DNA of 64,000 nt. Source: Thioclava sp. SK-1 (GTDB lineage Bacteria; Pseudomonadota; Alphaproteobacteria; Rhodobacterales; Rhodobacteraceae). The DNA is taken from contig NZ_MDHA01000021.1 in assembly GCF_001705665.1 (NCBI RefSeq), positions 1-64,000 of the forward strand, read 5' to 3'. This document shows, in pieces, positions 27,031 to 36,646 of the stretch (position 1 is the stretch's first letter; the number at the start of each line of letters is the position of its first letter). The notes under the pieces are model-generated. The model saw only the letters and a list, made by a program, of their open reading frames with translations. It had not been told where the DNA came from and made no database searches. The position numbers were made by a program, and so were the translations under genes.

Positions 27031-27069
27031 CGCAAATTTGCGCCGATCCGGTATGCAATTGCATACCGG
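27031..27069. promoter_or_regulatory. Two adjacent perfect palindromes upstream of icd
   Basis: CGCAAATTTGCG (27031-27042) and a gapless 22-base palindrome (27048-27069, core TATGCAATTGCATA) lie six bases apart. There is no loop and no T-run after them, so dimeric regulator sites fit better than a terminator. They are about 76 bases before the icd start. Confidence 0.55.
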
Positions 27070-27144
27070 CGTATAGAAGTCTTCATATTTCTCCGTTACA
27101 GCAAAGACAGCCGACTCACCATTAGCCACGTGGAAAGGGCCCAC

Positions 27145-28359
27145 ATGTCGAAGATCAAAGTCGAAAACCCAATTGTCGATATTGACGGCGATGAGATGAC
27201 GCGGATCATCTGGGACTTCATCAAGAAAAAGCTGATCGAACCCTATCTTGACATCGACTTGCTGTATTACGATCTGGGCATCGAAGAGCGCGACCGGACC
27301 GAAGATCAGATTACCATAGACGCCGCACATAAAATCAAAGACGTCGGCGTTGGTGTGAAATGCGCCACGATCACCCCAGATGAGGCGCGCGTTGAAGAAT
27401 TTGGCCTGAAAAAGATGTGGAAATCACCCAATGGGACGATCCGCAACATTTTGGGCGGTGTGGTGTTCCGCCAGCCGATCATCTGCCGCAATGTGCCGCG
27501 TCTGGTGCCCGGCTGGACTGACCCGATTGTTGTGGGCCGTCACGCCTTTGGCGATCAATACAAAGCCACCGACTTCACCTTCCCCGGCAAAGGCCAGCTA
27601 ACGATGAAATTCGTGGGCGACGATGGCACCGTGATTGAACGTGTTGTCTACGATGCGCCATCTGCAGGCGTGTATCAGGCGATGTATAACCTTGATGAAT
27701 CGATCTATGATTTCGCCCGCGCATCGTTCAATTACGGGCTTAATCTGGGTTGGCCGGTATATCTGTCCACCAAGAACACGATCCTGAAAGCCTATGATGG
27801 GCGGTTCAAAGACATCTTTGCCGAAGTCTATGCCGCTGAATTTGAAGACCAATTCAAAGCCGCCAATATTTGGTATGAACACCGTTTGATCGACGATATG
27901 GTGGCCAGCGCGATGAAATGGTCGGGTAAATTCGTCTGGGCGTGCAAGAATTACGATGGTGATGTGCAGTCGGATACAGTCGCGCAGGGCTTTGGCTCTT
28001 TGGGGTTAATGACCTCACAATTGATGACGCCTGATGGGAAAATTGTTGAGGCAGAGGCGGCCCATGGCACTGTCACCCGCCATTTCCGTCAGCACCAGAA
28101 AGGCGAGGCCACATCGACCAACTCTATCGCCTCAATTTATGCATGGACGGGCGGGCTGAAGCACCGTGCCAAGCTGGATGGCAATGATCAGCTGATGCGC
28201 TTTGCACAGACGCTGGAAAAAACCGTTGTGGATACGGTGGAAGCCGGCTTCATGACGAAGGATTTGGCGCTGCTGGTCGGACCGGACCAGAAATGGCTGA
28301 CCACGATTGGTTTCCTTGAAAAAATCGCGTCCAATTTGGATACCGCATTGGCCGGATAA
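27145..28359 (+). CDS. icd: NADP-dependent isocitrate dehydrogenase
   Basis: The TCA-cycle enzyme converting isocitrate to 2-oxoglutarate with NADP. The 404-residue product is of the eukaryote-like type II form common in alphaproteobacteria. It has [18 protein letters not shown] at the start, [13 protein letters not shown] for isocitrate, [14 protein letters not shown] for metal binding and [14 protein letters not shown] for NADP. The ATG at 27145 has AAGGG 5 bases upstream. A hairpin resembling a terminator (28369-28389) follows. The two palindromes upstream suggest dedicated control. Confidence 0.96.
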   Translation: MSKIKVENPIVDIDGDEMTRIIWDFIKKKLIEPYLDIDLLYYDLGIEERDRTEDQITIDAAHKIKDVGVGVKCATITPDEARVEEFGLKKMWKSPNGTIRNILGGVVFRQPIICRNVPRLVPGWTDPIVVGRHAFGDQYKATDFTFPGKGQLTMKFVGDDGTVIERVVYDAPSAGVYQAMYNLDESIYDFARASFNYGLNLGWPVYLSTKNTILKAYDGRFKDIFAEVYAAEFEDQFKAANIWYEHRLIDDMVASAMKWSGKFVWACKNYDGDVQSDTVAQGFGSLGLMTSQLMTPDGKIVEAEAAHGTVTRHFRQHQKGEATSTNSIASIYAWTGGLKHRAKLDGNDQLMRFAQTLEKTVVDTVEAGFMTKDLALLVGPDQKWLTTIGFLEKIASNLDTALAG

Positions 28360-28489
28360 GAACGGATCGGTCGGGCCCCGCGCCCGGCCGCATTCTCTGC
28401 GTGATCAGTTTTTCAAATAGCACGCGAAAAACGGATGGTTTCGGTGTCAGCCACTTGCCATTGACCGAATGGTTCGTAATGTCTCCCCC

Positions 28490-29119
28490 ATGACACAGAC
28501 CACCGCGCCCACGCCCGAAATCGCCCACACCCGCCACAGCCTGACCGATGATGCCCAAGGTATTTTATACGGTGGGTTTATGGCCGGTTTTGGCGTGCTG
28601 ATCTTGCAAAGCCTAGGTTTTGTAACCGGTCAAACCGCAGGTGCGGCGATCTTGATCTCATATGCCACGGGTTGGAGCTTTGGCGCAGTGTTCTTCGTGA
28701 TCAACCTGCCATTCTACTATCTGGGCTGGAAGCGGATCGGCCCGATGTTCGTGGCCAAATCCCTTACAGCGGTCACGATCTTGTCGGTGACGACCGCCGT
28801 CTTGCCCAATTATGTCGGGTTTTCGCAGCTGCATCCGCTGGCGGGCGCGGTGCTGTTTGGGGGAATTACCGGATCGGCATTGCTTGCGCTGTTTCGGCAT
28901 GGGTCCAGTCTGGGCGGCGTGGGCATTGTCGCGCTTTATCTGCAAGATAAAACCGGATTCAAAGCCGGGTGGACACAGATGATCTTTGACGCCTGTGTTT
29001 TTGCCATCGCGTTGTCGATGCGTGATTGGCATCTGGTGGCATGGTCAGCGCTTGGTGCTTTGGTCGTCAATTTGGTGATCACATGGAATCACCGCAAAGA
29101 TCGCTATATCGCGACCTGA
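28490..29119 (+). CDS. YitT-family membrane protein
   Basis: A 209-residue inner-membrane protein with about five hydrophobic helices (GGFMAGFGVLILQSLGFVTG, INLPFYYLGWKR and others) belonging to the YitT family. Function is unknown, although some family members affect metabolite or metal transport. An ATG at 28490 is chosen since it directly precedes the Thr/Pro-rich start; an in-frame Met at 28469 is possible. A paralogue follows at 29231 with the same internal motifs. Confidence 0.8.
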   Translation: MTQTTAPTPEIAHTRHSLTDDAQGILYGGFMAGFGVLILQSLGFVTGQTAGAAILISYATGWSFGAVFFVINLPFYYLGWKRIGPMFVAKSLTAVTILSVTTAVLPNYVGFSQLHPLAGAVLFGGITGSALLALFRHGSSLGGVGIVALYLQDKTGFKAGWTQMIFDACVFAIALSMRDWHLVAWSALGALVVNLVITWNHRKDRYIAT

Positions 29120-29230
29120 ATCGCGGCGCATTCGTGCAAGGTGGCGTGGATTTCAGCAGATCCCTTTTTGCAACCCTGCCCTGCATAATCGTGATTTGGC
29201 AGCAGGCTGATTCTAGCGCATATTTAGGTC

Positions 29231-29923
29231 ATGCCTTCTGACGCTTCTACACTCGCCAAAATACAACGCCCGCCGCCAGCTGGCCGCCGCAAACGCCTTG
29301 AGGCGCGCCGTCCTGCGCGCCGTCCGCAAGAAAAACACTACACCCTGTTTGAAGATATTCAGGGGATCTTGATTGCCTGCGCGCAATCCGCGCTTGGCAT
29401 TCATTTACTGCGAGCCGCGGGTCTGGTGACAGGTGGCACTGCGGGGATGGCACTGATCATCACCTATGCGATGGGTTGGAATTTCAGCCTCGTGTTTTTT
29501 GTGATCAACCTACCGTTCTATGGTTTTGCCTATCGTGCACGCGGCTTGCGGTTTTGTCTGAAATCCATGGCATCTGTCACCACCGTGTCGGTCATGGCTG
29601 AGGCGCTAAAGCCGGTTTTGCATATCGCACAGGTGCATCCCGGGGTCGCCGCAGCCCTGTTCGGGATCAGCACCGGCGTGGGGCTTTTGGGCCTGTTTCG
29701 CCATTCGGGCAGTTTGGGCGGCGTGTCGATTGTTGCGGTGATATTACAAGATAAATTCGGCTTCAAAGCGGGTTGGACGCAATCAATCCATGATTTGTGC
29801 CTGTTTGCCGTAGCCTTCGCAATCTTGCCGGCCGATCGGGTGCTGTGGTCCTTGTTAGGGGCGGTTGTTCTCAATTTCGTGATCGCGTTCAATCATCGGC
29901 GTGACTGGTATGTCGTGACCTGA
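29231..29923 (+). CDS. YitT-family membrane protein, tandem paralogue
   Basis: A 230-residue paralogue of the preceding gene. Both share VFFVINLPFY, the SLGGV turn, and a closing NHRKD/NHRRD motif before a C-terminal Tyr. This copy has a longer, very basic N-terminal tail (RRKRLEARRPARRPQEKHY) that would be cytoplasmic. The pair arose by tandem duplication. An SMR pump gene starts 18 bases after it. Confidence 0.8.
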   Translation: MPSDASTLAKIQRPPPAGRRKRLEARRPARRPQEKHYTLFEDIQGILIACAQSALGIHLLRAAGLVTGGTAGMALIITYAMGWNFSLVFFVINLPFYGFAYRARGLRFCLKSMASVTTVSVMAEALKPVLHIAQVHPGVAAALFGISTGVGLLGLFRHSGSLGGVSIVAVILQDKFGFKAGWTQSIHDLCLFAVAFAILPADRVLWSLLGAVVLNFVIAFNHRRDWYVVT

Positions 29924-29941
29924 TCGTGCAGGGTCGCGCAG

Positions 29942-30274
29942 ATGAAAACCTATGTCATCCTTCTGGTTGCGGTGCTGTTTGAAACGCTTGCGACCACCTC
30001 GTTACAAGCCAGCCAACAGTTCACGCGGCTTTGGCCGTCGCTGGGGGTGGTGCTGGGTCTGGGAACCGCACTGTATTTGCTAACATTGGTTTTGCGCGTG
30101 TTGCCGCTGGGGATCACCTATGCGCTGTGGTCGGGAATTGGCATCGTGTTGACCGCGATCACCGGGCGCCTTTTCTTCGGGCAAAAGCTGGATCTGGCAG
30201 GCATGATCGGACTGGCGCTGATCATCGGTGGGATCGTCGTGATCAACCTGTTCTCAAAATCTGCCACGCATTAA
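29942..30274 (+). CDS. Small multidrug resistance (SMR) transporter, EmrE/SugE type
   Basis: A 110-residue four-helix proton antiporter. The essential Glu of the first helix is Glu14 in LFETLATTSLQ, and the second-helix GITYALWSGIGIVLTA signature is intact. Members export quaternary amines, guanidinium or similar cations, usually as antiparallel dimers. It lies 18 bases behind the second YitT gene and may be co-transcribed. No partner SMR gene is adjacent. Confidence 0.87.
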   Translation: MKTYVILLVAVLFETLATTSLQASQQFTRLWPSLGVVLGLGTALYLLTLVLRVLPLGITYALWSGIGIVLTAITGRLFFGQKLDLAGMIGLALIIGGIVVINLFSKSATH

Positions 30275-30368
30275 CCTGCTCTTTCAGGGCGATTAACTGC
30301 CACAGGGCTTTCCAGTCCGGCTTTTTTGCCTTATGCGCAGGGCAACCTCCCTTACGCAGGCAAGTTCC

Positions 30369-32186
30369 ATGGACCTTCGCAATATCGCGATCATCGCCCA
30401 CGTTGACCACGGCAAGACCACGCTCGTTGATCAGCTTCTGAAACAATCCGGTGCTTTCCGGGAAAACCAGGCCGTCGCGGAACGCGCGATGGACAGCAAC
30501 GACATCGAACGCGAACGCGGGATTACCATCCTTGCAAAAGCGACGAGCGTCGAATGGGGCACCACCCGCATCAATATCGTTGATACCCCCGGTCACGCCG
30601 ATTTCGGTGGCGAGGTAGAGCGTATCTTGTCGATGGTTGATGGCGTGTGCCTGTTGGTGGATGCCGCCGAAGGCCCGATGCCGCAGACGAAATTCGTTAC
30701 CCAAAAGGCGTTGGCACTTGGCCTGAAGCCGATCGTGGTTTTGAACAAGGTCGACAAACCGGCAGCCGAGCCTGACCGCGCGCTCGACGAAGTGTTCGAC
30801 CTGTTTGCCAACCTTGGCGCCAGCGAAGAGCAGCTTGATTTCCCGCATGTCTATGCCTCGGGTATTGGCGGCTGGGCTGACACCGAATTGGACGGGCCAC
30901 GTGAAAACCTCGACGCGTTGTTTGAACTGATCGTCAAACACGTTGAGCCACCAAAGCAGCTTGAAAAACAAGACGAGCCCTTCTCGATGCTGGCCACCAC
31001 ATTGGGCGCGGATCCGTTCATTGGCCGTATCCTGACGGGCCGTATCGAATCCGGCAAGTTGAAGGTCGGTGATGCGCTGAAAGGTCTGTCGCGCGATGGC
31101 GATAAGGTCGAGCAGTTCCGCTGCACCAAAATTCTGGCCTTCCGCGGCCTGAGCCAGCAGCCGATTGACGAAGCCATCGCAGGCGACATCGTGTCCGTGG
31201 CCGGTATGACCAAAGTGACCGTGGCCGATACGCTATGTGCGCTGGATGTCGATACTGCCCTGCCCGCACAGCCAATTGACCCGCCGACGATCTCGGTCAC
31301 ATTTGGCATCAACGACAGCCCACTTGCAGGCAAAGACGGCTCTAAGGTTCAGTCGCGCGTCATTCGTGACCGCCTGATGAAAGAGGCCGAAACCAACGTT
31401 GCGATCAAGATCGAAGACACGCCGGGCGGCGAAGCCTTCGTCGTATCGGGTCGTGGTGAATTGCAGATGGGCGTGTTGATCGAAAACATGCGCCGTGAAG
31501 GGTTCGAACTGTCGATTTCGCGTCCCAAGGTGATTTTCCGTGACGTGGATGGTCAGCGCGAAGAGCCGATCGAAGAAGTCATTATCGACGTTGATGATGA
31601 ATATTCCGGCACCGTGATCGAGAAGCTGACAGGCCACCGCAAAGGCGACCTGGTCGAGATGCGCCCCGCCGAAGGTGGCAAAACCCGCATCGTGGCTCAT
31701 GTGCCGTCGCGCGGCATGATCGGCTATCAGGGCGAGTTCCTGACCGATACACGTGGCTCGGGCGTTTTGAACCGTCTGTTCCACAGCTGGGCACCGTATA
31801 AGGGTGCGATTGAAGGACGCCGTCAGGGTGTTCTGATCTCCATGGATAACGGGATTTCGGTCTCCTATGCATTGTGGAACTTGGAAGATCGCGGCAAAAT
31901 GTTCATTGGCGCGCAAGAAGCGGTTTACACCGGCATGATCATTGGCGAGCATTCGCGCGACAACGATCTGGAAGTGAACCCGCTGAAGGGCAAAAAGCTG
32001 ACCAACGTTCGTGCGTCTGGAACAGATGAAGCGGTTCGCCTGACGCCTCCGGTTCGGATGAGCCTGGAAGAAGCCATCGCCTATATTGATGATGATGAGC
32101 TGGTAGAGGTCACACCGAAAGCGGTCCGTTTGCGCAAAACGCATCTGGACCCGCATGAGCGTAAACGCGCATCGCGCGGCGCATAA
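30369..32186 (+). CDS. typA: Ribosome-associated GTPase TypA/BipA
   Basis: A translational GTPase used in stress and cold adaptation and in 50S assembly. The 605-residue product has G1 AHVDHGKTTL, G2 around RGITI, G3 DTPGHADFGGEV, G4 NKVDKP, then EF-G-like domains III and V and the BipA-specific C-terminal domain (from about residue 480). The start at 30369 is the conserved MDLRNIAIIAHVDHG; a Met at 30333 extends it without support. A strong terminator follows. Confidence 0.97.
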   Translation: MDLRNIAIIAHVDHGKTTLVDQLLKQSGAFRENQAVAERAMDSNDIERERGITILAKATSVEWGTTRINIVDTPGHADFGGEVERILSMVDGVCLLVDAAEGPMPQTKFVTQKALALGLKPIVVLNKVDKPAAEPDRALDEVFDLFANLGASEEQLDFPHVYASGIGGWADTELDGPRENLDALFELIVKHVEPPKQLEKQDEPFSMLATTLGADPFIGRILTGRIESGKLKVGDALKGLSRDGDKVEQFRCTKILAFRGLSQQPIDEAIAGDIVSVAGMTKVTVADTLCALDVDTALPAQPIDPPTISVTFGINDSPLAGKDGSKVQSRVIRDRLMKEAETNVAIKIEDTPGGEAFVVSGRGELQMGVLIENMRREGFELSISRPKVIFRDVDGQREEPIEEVIIDVDDEYSGTVIEKLTGHRKGDLVEMRPAEGGKTRIVAHVPSRGMIGYQGEFLTDTRGSGVLNRLFHSWAPYKGAIEGRRQGVLISMDNGISVSYALWNLEDRGKMFIGAQEAVYTGMIIGEHSRDNDLEVNPLKGKKLTNVRASGTDEAVRLTPPVRMSLEEAIAYIDDDELVEVTPKAVRLRKTHLDPHERKRASRGA

Positions 32187-32208
32187 GTCAGCCGCATATA
32201 CTTAGGAA

Positions 32209-32234
32209 GGGGGGCCAGTTGGCCCCCTTTTTTT
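32209..32234 (+). terminator. Terminator after typA
   Basis: GGGGGCC-AGTT-GGCCCCC followed by TTTTTTT. Confidence 0.92.
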
Positions 32235-32295
32235 CATACGCCACTATTTTCATGCGCCACAACTTGCCTATGCGGGGCGCGCGGTAGGCATGCAT

Positions 32296-32322
32296 AAAAA
32301 AACGGGGCCAGACGGCCCCGCT
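32296..32322 (-). terminator. Terminator after the cyclophilin pair
   Basis: Read on the minus strand: GCGGGGCC-GTCT-GGCCCCG followed by TTTTTTT, just downstream of the periplasmic cyclophilin stop. Confidence 0.9.
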
Positions 32323-32349
32323 TTACACCAACTGTTTATGGCGATTGGA

Positions 32350-32946
32350 TTATTCTGCAACCGTCGCGCTGGCGATATAATCGGGATCAGTGACCAGGCC
32401 GTTTTTGCGACTGTCGCCTTTTTTCAACGCGTCGACAACATCCATGCCGGCGACAACATGGCCGACAACGGTATATTGCCCATCCAGATGCGGCGCATCT
32501 GCAAACATGATGAAGAATTGCGAATTGGCCGAATTCGGGTTTTGCGACCGCGCCATGCCCACGATACCACGGGTGAAGCTTCGGTTGGAAAACTCTGCCG
32601 GTAGGTCCGGATATTCTGATCCGCCCATTCCTGCCATGGCGGTTTGCGCGCCATCTTTCTTGCCAAATTGCACATCGCCCGTCTGGGCCATGAAGCCGTC
32701 AATCACACGGTGGAAGACCACGTCATCATACGCGCCTTCTTTGGCAAGCTTGACGATACGCTCCACATGCTGCGGGGCAACATCGGGCAGCAGGTCAATC
32801 ACGATTTCACCGCTGGTCGATCCTGCGACTTCCAATGTCAGGTTCGGACCATCGGTATCTGCGGTGCCGGCCCCCTGGGCCCATGCACCGGCTGCAGCAC
32901 AGGCCATCACCCCGGCCAGAAGGGACCGACGCACCAAATTACGCAT
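32350..32946 (-). CDS. Periplasmic peptidyl-prolyl isomerase, cyclophilin type
   Basis: A 198-residue cyclophilin with an N-terminal signal peptide (RRSLLAGVMACAAAGAWAQ, cleavage after AWA), so it acts in the periplasm on exported proteins. The catalytic strand FHRVIDGFMAQTGD and the NSANSQFFIMF segment are intact. The active-site Trp of large cyclophilins is not obvious, as in many bacterial forms. Its start overlaps the 3' end of the upstream cytosolic cyclophilin gene by eight bases, so the pair is coupled. Confidence 0.9.
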   Translation of the reverse strand: MRNLVRRSLLAGVMACAAAGAWAQGAGTADTDGPNLTLEVAGSTSGEIVIDLLPDVAPQHVERIVKLAKEGAYDDVVFHRVIDGFMAQTGDVQFGKKDGAQTAMAGMGGSEYPDLPAEFSNRSFTRGIVGMARSQNPNSANSQFFIMFADAPHLDGQYTVVGHVVAGMDVVDALKKGDSRKNGLVTDPDYIASATVAE

Positions 32947-33445
32947 CGGCTGCAACCTTAACCGAGATCATACGGTCGGGCGATTTCGGCGGCTCACCAC
33001 GGGTAATCGCGTCAACATGTTCCATGCCTTCAATGACGCGGCCATAAACGGTGTATTGGCCGTTCAGGAAATGGTTGTCACCGAAATTGATAAAGAACTG
33101 CGAATTGGCCGAATTGGGGTTGGACGACCGTGCGGCGCCCAGCGTACCACGATCATGTGGGATCCGCGAGAATTCGGCCGGGACATCGTCATATTCTGAT
33201 CCACCGGTGCCTGCGCGGCCCGGATTATAGTCTTTTTCCATATTCGCATGGGCAACATCGCCGGTCTGCGCCATGAAACCGTCGATCACACGATGAAACG
33301 CGACGTTATCATAGGCTCCATCACGGGCCAGTTTTTTCATACGTTCGCTGTGCAGCGGCGCAATATCGGGCAGCAATTCGATGATGACTGGCCCGTCTTT
33401 CAGCTCAATAATGATGGTGTTTTCGGGATCTTTGATTTCGGCCAT
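32939..33445 (-). CDS. ppiB: Cytosolic peptidyl-prolyl isomerase, cyclophilin type
   Basis: A 168-residue cyclophilin without signal peptide, expected in the cytoplasm. It has FHRVIDGFMAQTGDVAH, the GTGGSEYDDVPAEF loop and NSANSQFFINFGDN. The start at 33445 (MAEIKDPENTI) has GGAGG 8 bases upstream; the Met at 33487 is less likely. It is the first of two paralogues in an overlapping pair, the second being secreted. The region to pgk (about 180 bases) holds the divergent promoters. Confidence 0.92.
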   Translation of the reverse strand: MAEIKDPENTIIIELKDGPVIIELLPDIAPLHSERMKKLARDGAYDNVAFHRVIDGFMAQTGDVAHANMEKDYNPGRAGTGGSEYDDVPAEFSRIPHDRGTLGAARSSNPNSANSQFFINFGDNHFLNGQYTVYGRVIEGMEHVDAITRGEPPKSPDRMISVKVAADA

Positions 33446-33624
33446 GGCGTCCTCCAAGGAAATTTGTTCGCCGTGCAACTTACACAACGCGCCGCCCGAT
33501 GAAAGGGGCGATTAGGTCTGTGTGATGACATCGCGCACCGTTGACCATTCGTGACGGGGGATGCAAGTTAGCCGCAACTGCACCGGGGACAGCCGCGCCC
33601 CGTGTTTCATGATTGGAGACTGAC

Positions 33625-34815
33625 ATGGCTTGGAAAACGCTTGATGATTTGGATCTGGCGGGCAAGGTCGTGCTGACGCGTGTGGACATTAACGTTCCCG
33701 TTGAAAATGGCCGCGTCACCGACCCCACCCGGATTGAAAAAATCGTGCCTACGGTGAAAGATATTTTGGCCAAGGGTGGCAAGCCGGTTTTGCTGGCGCA
33801 TTTTGGTCGCCCCAAAGGGCAGGTCTTGGCCGATCTAAGCCTTGCGCCGCTGGTCCCAGCTTTGTCGCACGCACTTGGGGTCAACGTGCATTTTGCTGAA
33901 GATTGCATCGGCACCGTTGCCAAAAAAGCAGTAGCCGCCCTGCCCGATGGTGAAGTTTTGCTGCTGGAAAACACGCGTTTTCATGCTGGCGAAGAAAAAA
34001 ATGACGCCGAGCTTGCCGCTTCAATGGGCGCGCTGGGGTCGGTCTATGTCAATGATGCGTTTTCGGCGGCTCATCGCGCGCATAGCTCAACCGAGGGCTT
34101 GGCGCAGGTCTTGCCCTCTGCCGCAGGCCGGTTGATGGCTGCCGAGCTGAAGGCGCTGGAGGCCGCATTGGGCGAGCCCGTGCGCCCGCTTGCCGCCGTT
34201 GTGGGCGGGGCCAAAGTATCGACCAAGCTGGATCTATTGTCGAATTTGATTGAAAAAGTCGATCATCTGATCATCGGCGGCGGTATGGCCAATACATTCC
34301 TGGTCGCACAGGGGATCGAAGTGGGCAGCTCACTGGCAGAGCGCGATATGGCCGACACTGCCCGCGAGATTTTGGAGAAAGCCAAGTCCACTGGTTGCGC
34401 CATTCACCTGCCTGTCGATGTTGTCGTCGCACGCGAATTTAAAGCCAATGCAGAAAATGAAACCGTGTCCGCCGATGCCTGCCCCGCTGATGCGATGATT
34501 CTGGATGCCGGTCCCAAGACCGTTGAAGAAATCGCCAGAGTATTCACAGCGTCGCGCACATTGATTTGGAACGGCCCTTTGGGCGCGTTTGAAATCACGC
34601 CTTTTGATATGGCCACGAATGCAGCCGCTGCCAAAGCGGCCGAATTGACCGAAGCAGGCAGCTTGACCTCTGTGGCGGGGGGCGGCGACACGGTTGCCGC
34701 GCTGAACAAATCGGGCGCAGCACAGCGATTCACCTATATCTCTACCGCCGGGGGCGCCTTCTTGGAGTGGATGGAGGGCAAAACCCTGCCCGGTGTCGCA
34801 GCTTTGCAAAGCTGA
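33625..34815 (+). CDS. pgk: Phosphoglycerate kinase
   Basis: The glycolytic/gluconeogenic enzyme interconverting 1,3-bisphosphoglycerate and 3-phosphoglycerate with ADP/ATP. The 396-residue product has the substrate segment [44 protein letters not shown] and the nucleotide loop GGGDTVAAL. The start has GGAG 6 bases upstream. It is followed by a terminator, then by the class I aldolase. gap is not adjacent here. Confidence 0.97.
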   Translation: MAWKTLDDLDLAGKVVLTRVDINVPVENGRVTDPTRIEKIVPTVKDILAKGGKPVLLAHFGRPKGQVLADLSLAPLVPALSHALGVNVHFAEDCIGTVAKKAVAALPDGEVLLLENTRFHAGEEKNDAELAASMGALGSVYVNDAFSAAHRAHSSTEGLAQVLPSAAGRLMAAELKALEAALGEPVRPLAAVVGGAKVSTKLDLLSNLIEKVDHLIIGGGMANTFLVAQGIEVGSSLAERDMADTAREILEKAKSTGCAIHLPVDVVVAREFKANAENETVSADACPADAMILDAGPKTVEEIARVFTASRTLIWNGPLGAFEITPFDMATNAAAAKAAELTEAGSLTSVAGGGDTVAALNKSGAAQRFTYISTAGGAFLEWMEGKTLPGVAALQS

Positions 34816-34840
34816 TCGCCCGAATCATGATCAAAAACAG

Positions 34841-34865
34841 CGGCGGCCCATGGGTCGCCGTTTTT
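34841..34865 (+). terminator. Terminator after pgk
   Basis: CGGCG(G)CCCATGGG(T)CGCCG hairpin followed by TTTTT. Confidence 0.85.
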
Positions 34866-34970
34866 ATTTGCATAGCGTTAGCGCCATCAGCATTGGCATC
34901 AAAGGATTGTCGCATTAGCTCTATATTAATGGCCCAATAACGTAGCTCCAAATTTGGGGGGAGTCCTATA

Positions 34971-35879
34971 ATGGCAACCGCACAGCAGACCGCACAGATC
35001 GCAAAAGGGGATGGTTTCATCGCCGCGTTGGATCAGTCCGGAGGCTCAACGCCAAAAGCATTGCGCTTGTATGGTATTGAAGAAGACGCATATTCCAATG
35101 ATGTGGAAATGTATGACCTGATCCATCAGATGCGCGCACGGATCATTAAATCACCAGCATTTTCCAATGGCAAAGTCATTGGTGCGATCTTGTTTGAACA
35201 GACAATGGATCGCGATATCGATGGTACGCCCACCGCGACCTATCTGTGGGAAAGTGCAGGCGTCGTGCCCTTCTTGAAGATCGACAAAGGTCTGGAAGAC
35301 GAGTCGAACGGTGTGCAGATGCTCAAACCGATCCCGGGTTTGGGTGCATTGTTGGATCGCGCTAAGGCAGCAGGCATCTATGGCACCAAAGAACGCTCGG
35401 TCATCCATGCGGCCAATCACGCTGGTATCGCCGCTATTGTGGCGCAGCAGTTTGAACTGGGCGCGACGGTCACCGCGCATGGGCTGATGCCAATCCTAGA
35501 GCCAGAGGTAACGATCTCGATCTCTGATAAGGCCGAGGCAGAGGCGATTTTGCGCGATGAGCTGTTGAAACATCTGGATCAATTGCCCAGCGATCAGCAG
35601 GTGATGTTGAAACTGTCTCTGCCCAGCGTGCCAAATTTCTATAAGCCGCTGATCGATCACCCACGGGTGTTGCAACTTGTGGCGCTGTCGGGCGGCTATT
35701 CGCGCGACGAAGCAAATGTGATTTTGGCCAAGAACGAGGGCATGATTGCCTCCTTCTCGCGCGCATTAACCGAAGGCATGTCGGCACAGCAATCGGATGC
35801 AGAATTCGATGCAGCACTCGCCGCAGCCATCACCAATATCCATGCCGCATCCACCGCCAGCGAAACGGTCGCCGCTTAA
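34971..35879 (+). CDS. Fructose-bisphosphate aldolase, class I
   Basis: A 302-residue Schiff-base aldolase cleaving fructose 1,6-bisphosphate. The N-terminal phosphate/substrate segment is ALDQSGGSTPKAL. The Schiff-base Lys lies in the MLKLSLPS strand by family position, and the closing LSGGYSRDEAN binds phosphate. It is the short bacterial class I form typical of Rhodobacterales. GGGGGAG precedes the ATG. It has its own promoter region after the pgk terminator. Confidence 0.93.
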   Translation: MATAQQTAQIAKGDGFIAALDQSGGSTPKALRLYGIEEDAYSNDVEMYDLIHQMRARIIKSPAFSNGKVIGAILFEQTMDRDIDGTPTATYLWESAGVVPFLKIDKGLEDESNGVQMLKPIPGLGALLDRAKAAGIYGTKERSVIHAANHAGIAAIVAQQFELGATVTAHGLMPILEPEVTISISDKAEAEAILRDELLKHLDQLPSDQQVMLKLSLPSVPNFYKPLIDHPRVLQLVALSGGYSRDEANVILAKNEGMIASFSRALTEGMSAQQSDAEFDAALAAAITNIHAASTASETVAA

Positions 35880-35926
35880 GGCGCCGCGCGGATCATCCGG
35901 ACCGAAGGTGGCGTCACGCCACCGAA

Positions 35927-35961
35927 CGGGCCACAAGGGGTTCGATGCCCCTTGTGGCCCG
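35927..35961 (+). terminator. Terminator after the aldolase gene
   Basis: A perfect 14-bp stem (CGGGCCACAAGGGG and complement) with 7-base loop, followed by ATTTTG. A smaller GGTGGCG/CGCCACC hairpin precedes it. Confidence 0.85.
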
Positions 35962-36135
35962 ATTTTGTTGCGCCCCACAAGTGGCGATCACGCTTTGTTC
36001 CACTAGCCACATCGCGCCGCCCATTGCATTATGGTGAACAGAATGTGAAGCCCGATCCTTCAGGCTATCACCGCCCATCAGAGGCACATCAAAAGCAGTC
36101 GCGCCCCGCACAGGGGCCAAGCAGTGGACAGGCAC

Positions 36136-36432
36136 ATGCAACATAAAAGCCGGGCGTTTGGCCCGCTTATTTTCTTCGCGATCGCCTTTGTGTTGGGCGC
36201 CTATTTCACCTTTGCAGCCGTGCAGGGATCTTACGGGATTTTCCGCAGCGTCCAAATTCAGGCGGAAATCTCCGAGCTGGAAACCGAACGCGACGCCCTA
36301 CGCGCCGAAGTCAAACAGATGGCGAACCTGACCCATCGTCTGTCCGACCGCTATCTTGACCTGGACCTACTGGATCAACAAGCGCGCGACATTCTTGGCC
36401 TGGTCCGCGCCGATGAGGTTGTCATCCGCTAA
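36136..36432 (+). CDS. Septum formation initiator FtsB/DivIC-like
   Basis: A 98-residue bitopic membrane protein. One transmembrane helix (PLIFFAIAFVLGAYFTFAA) is followed by a periplasmic coiled coil (IQAEISELETERDALRAEV). This is the FtsB layout for the divisome FtsQLB complex. The start at 36136 is preferred over a GTG at 36124, and the ribosome site is weak. The place just upstream of pdhA is a conserved arrangement in alphaproteobacteria (recalled). A terminator separates the two. Confidence 0.85.
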   Translation: MQHKSRAFGPLIFFAIAFVLGAYFTFAAVQGSYGIFRSVQIQAEISELETERDALRAEVKQMANLTHRLSDRYLDLDLLDQQARDILGLVRADEVVIR

Positions 36433-36465
36433 GCCAAACCAAAAAACGGCACCACAATATGTCAT

Positions 36466-36491
36466 AACCCGCCCTTGCCGGCGGGTTTTTT
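36466..36491 (+). terminator. Terminator after ftsB
   Basis: CCCGCC pairs with GGCGGG around six bases, followed by TTTTTT. Confidence 0.88.
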
Positions 36492-36646
36492 ATGCGCATT
36501 TGCAATGCGATAGCGAAAATTATCTTCGCACCAACCACCTTTTATTTATTGAAAAAGACAACTCCGCACGGGGGTCATTGTCATTGTGAAGGCTTTATCG
36601 TAGAAATGGTTTAACGTTGAACTATCCGTGCAGAGGGAGGAAGCCA

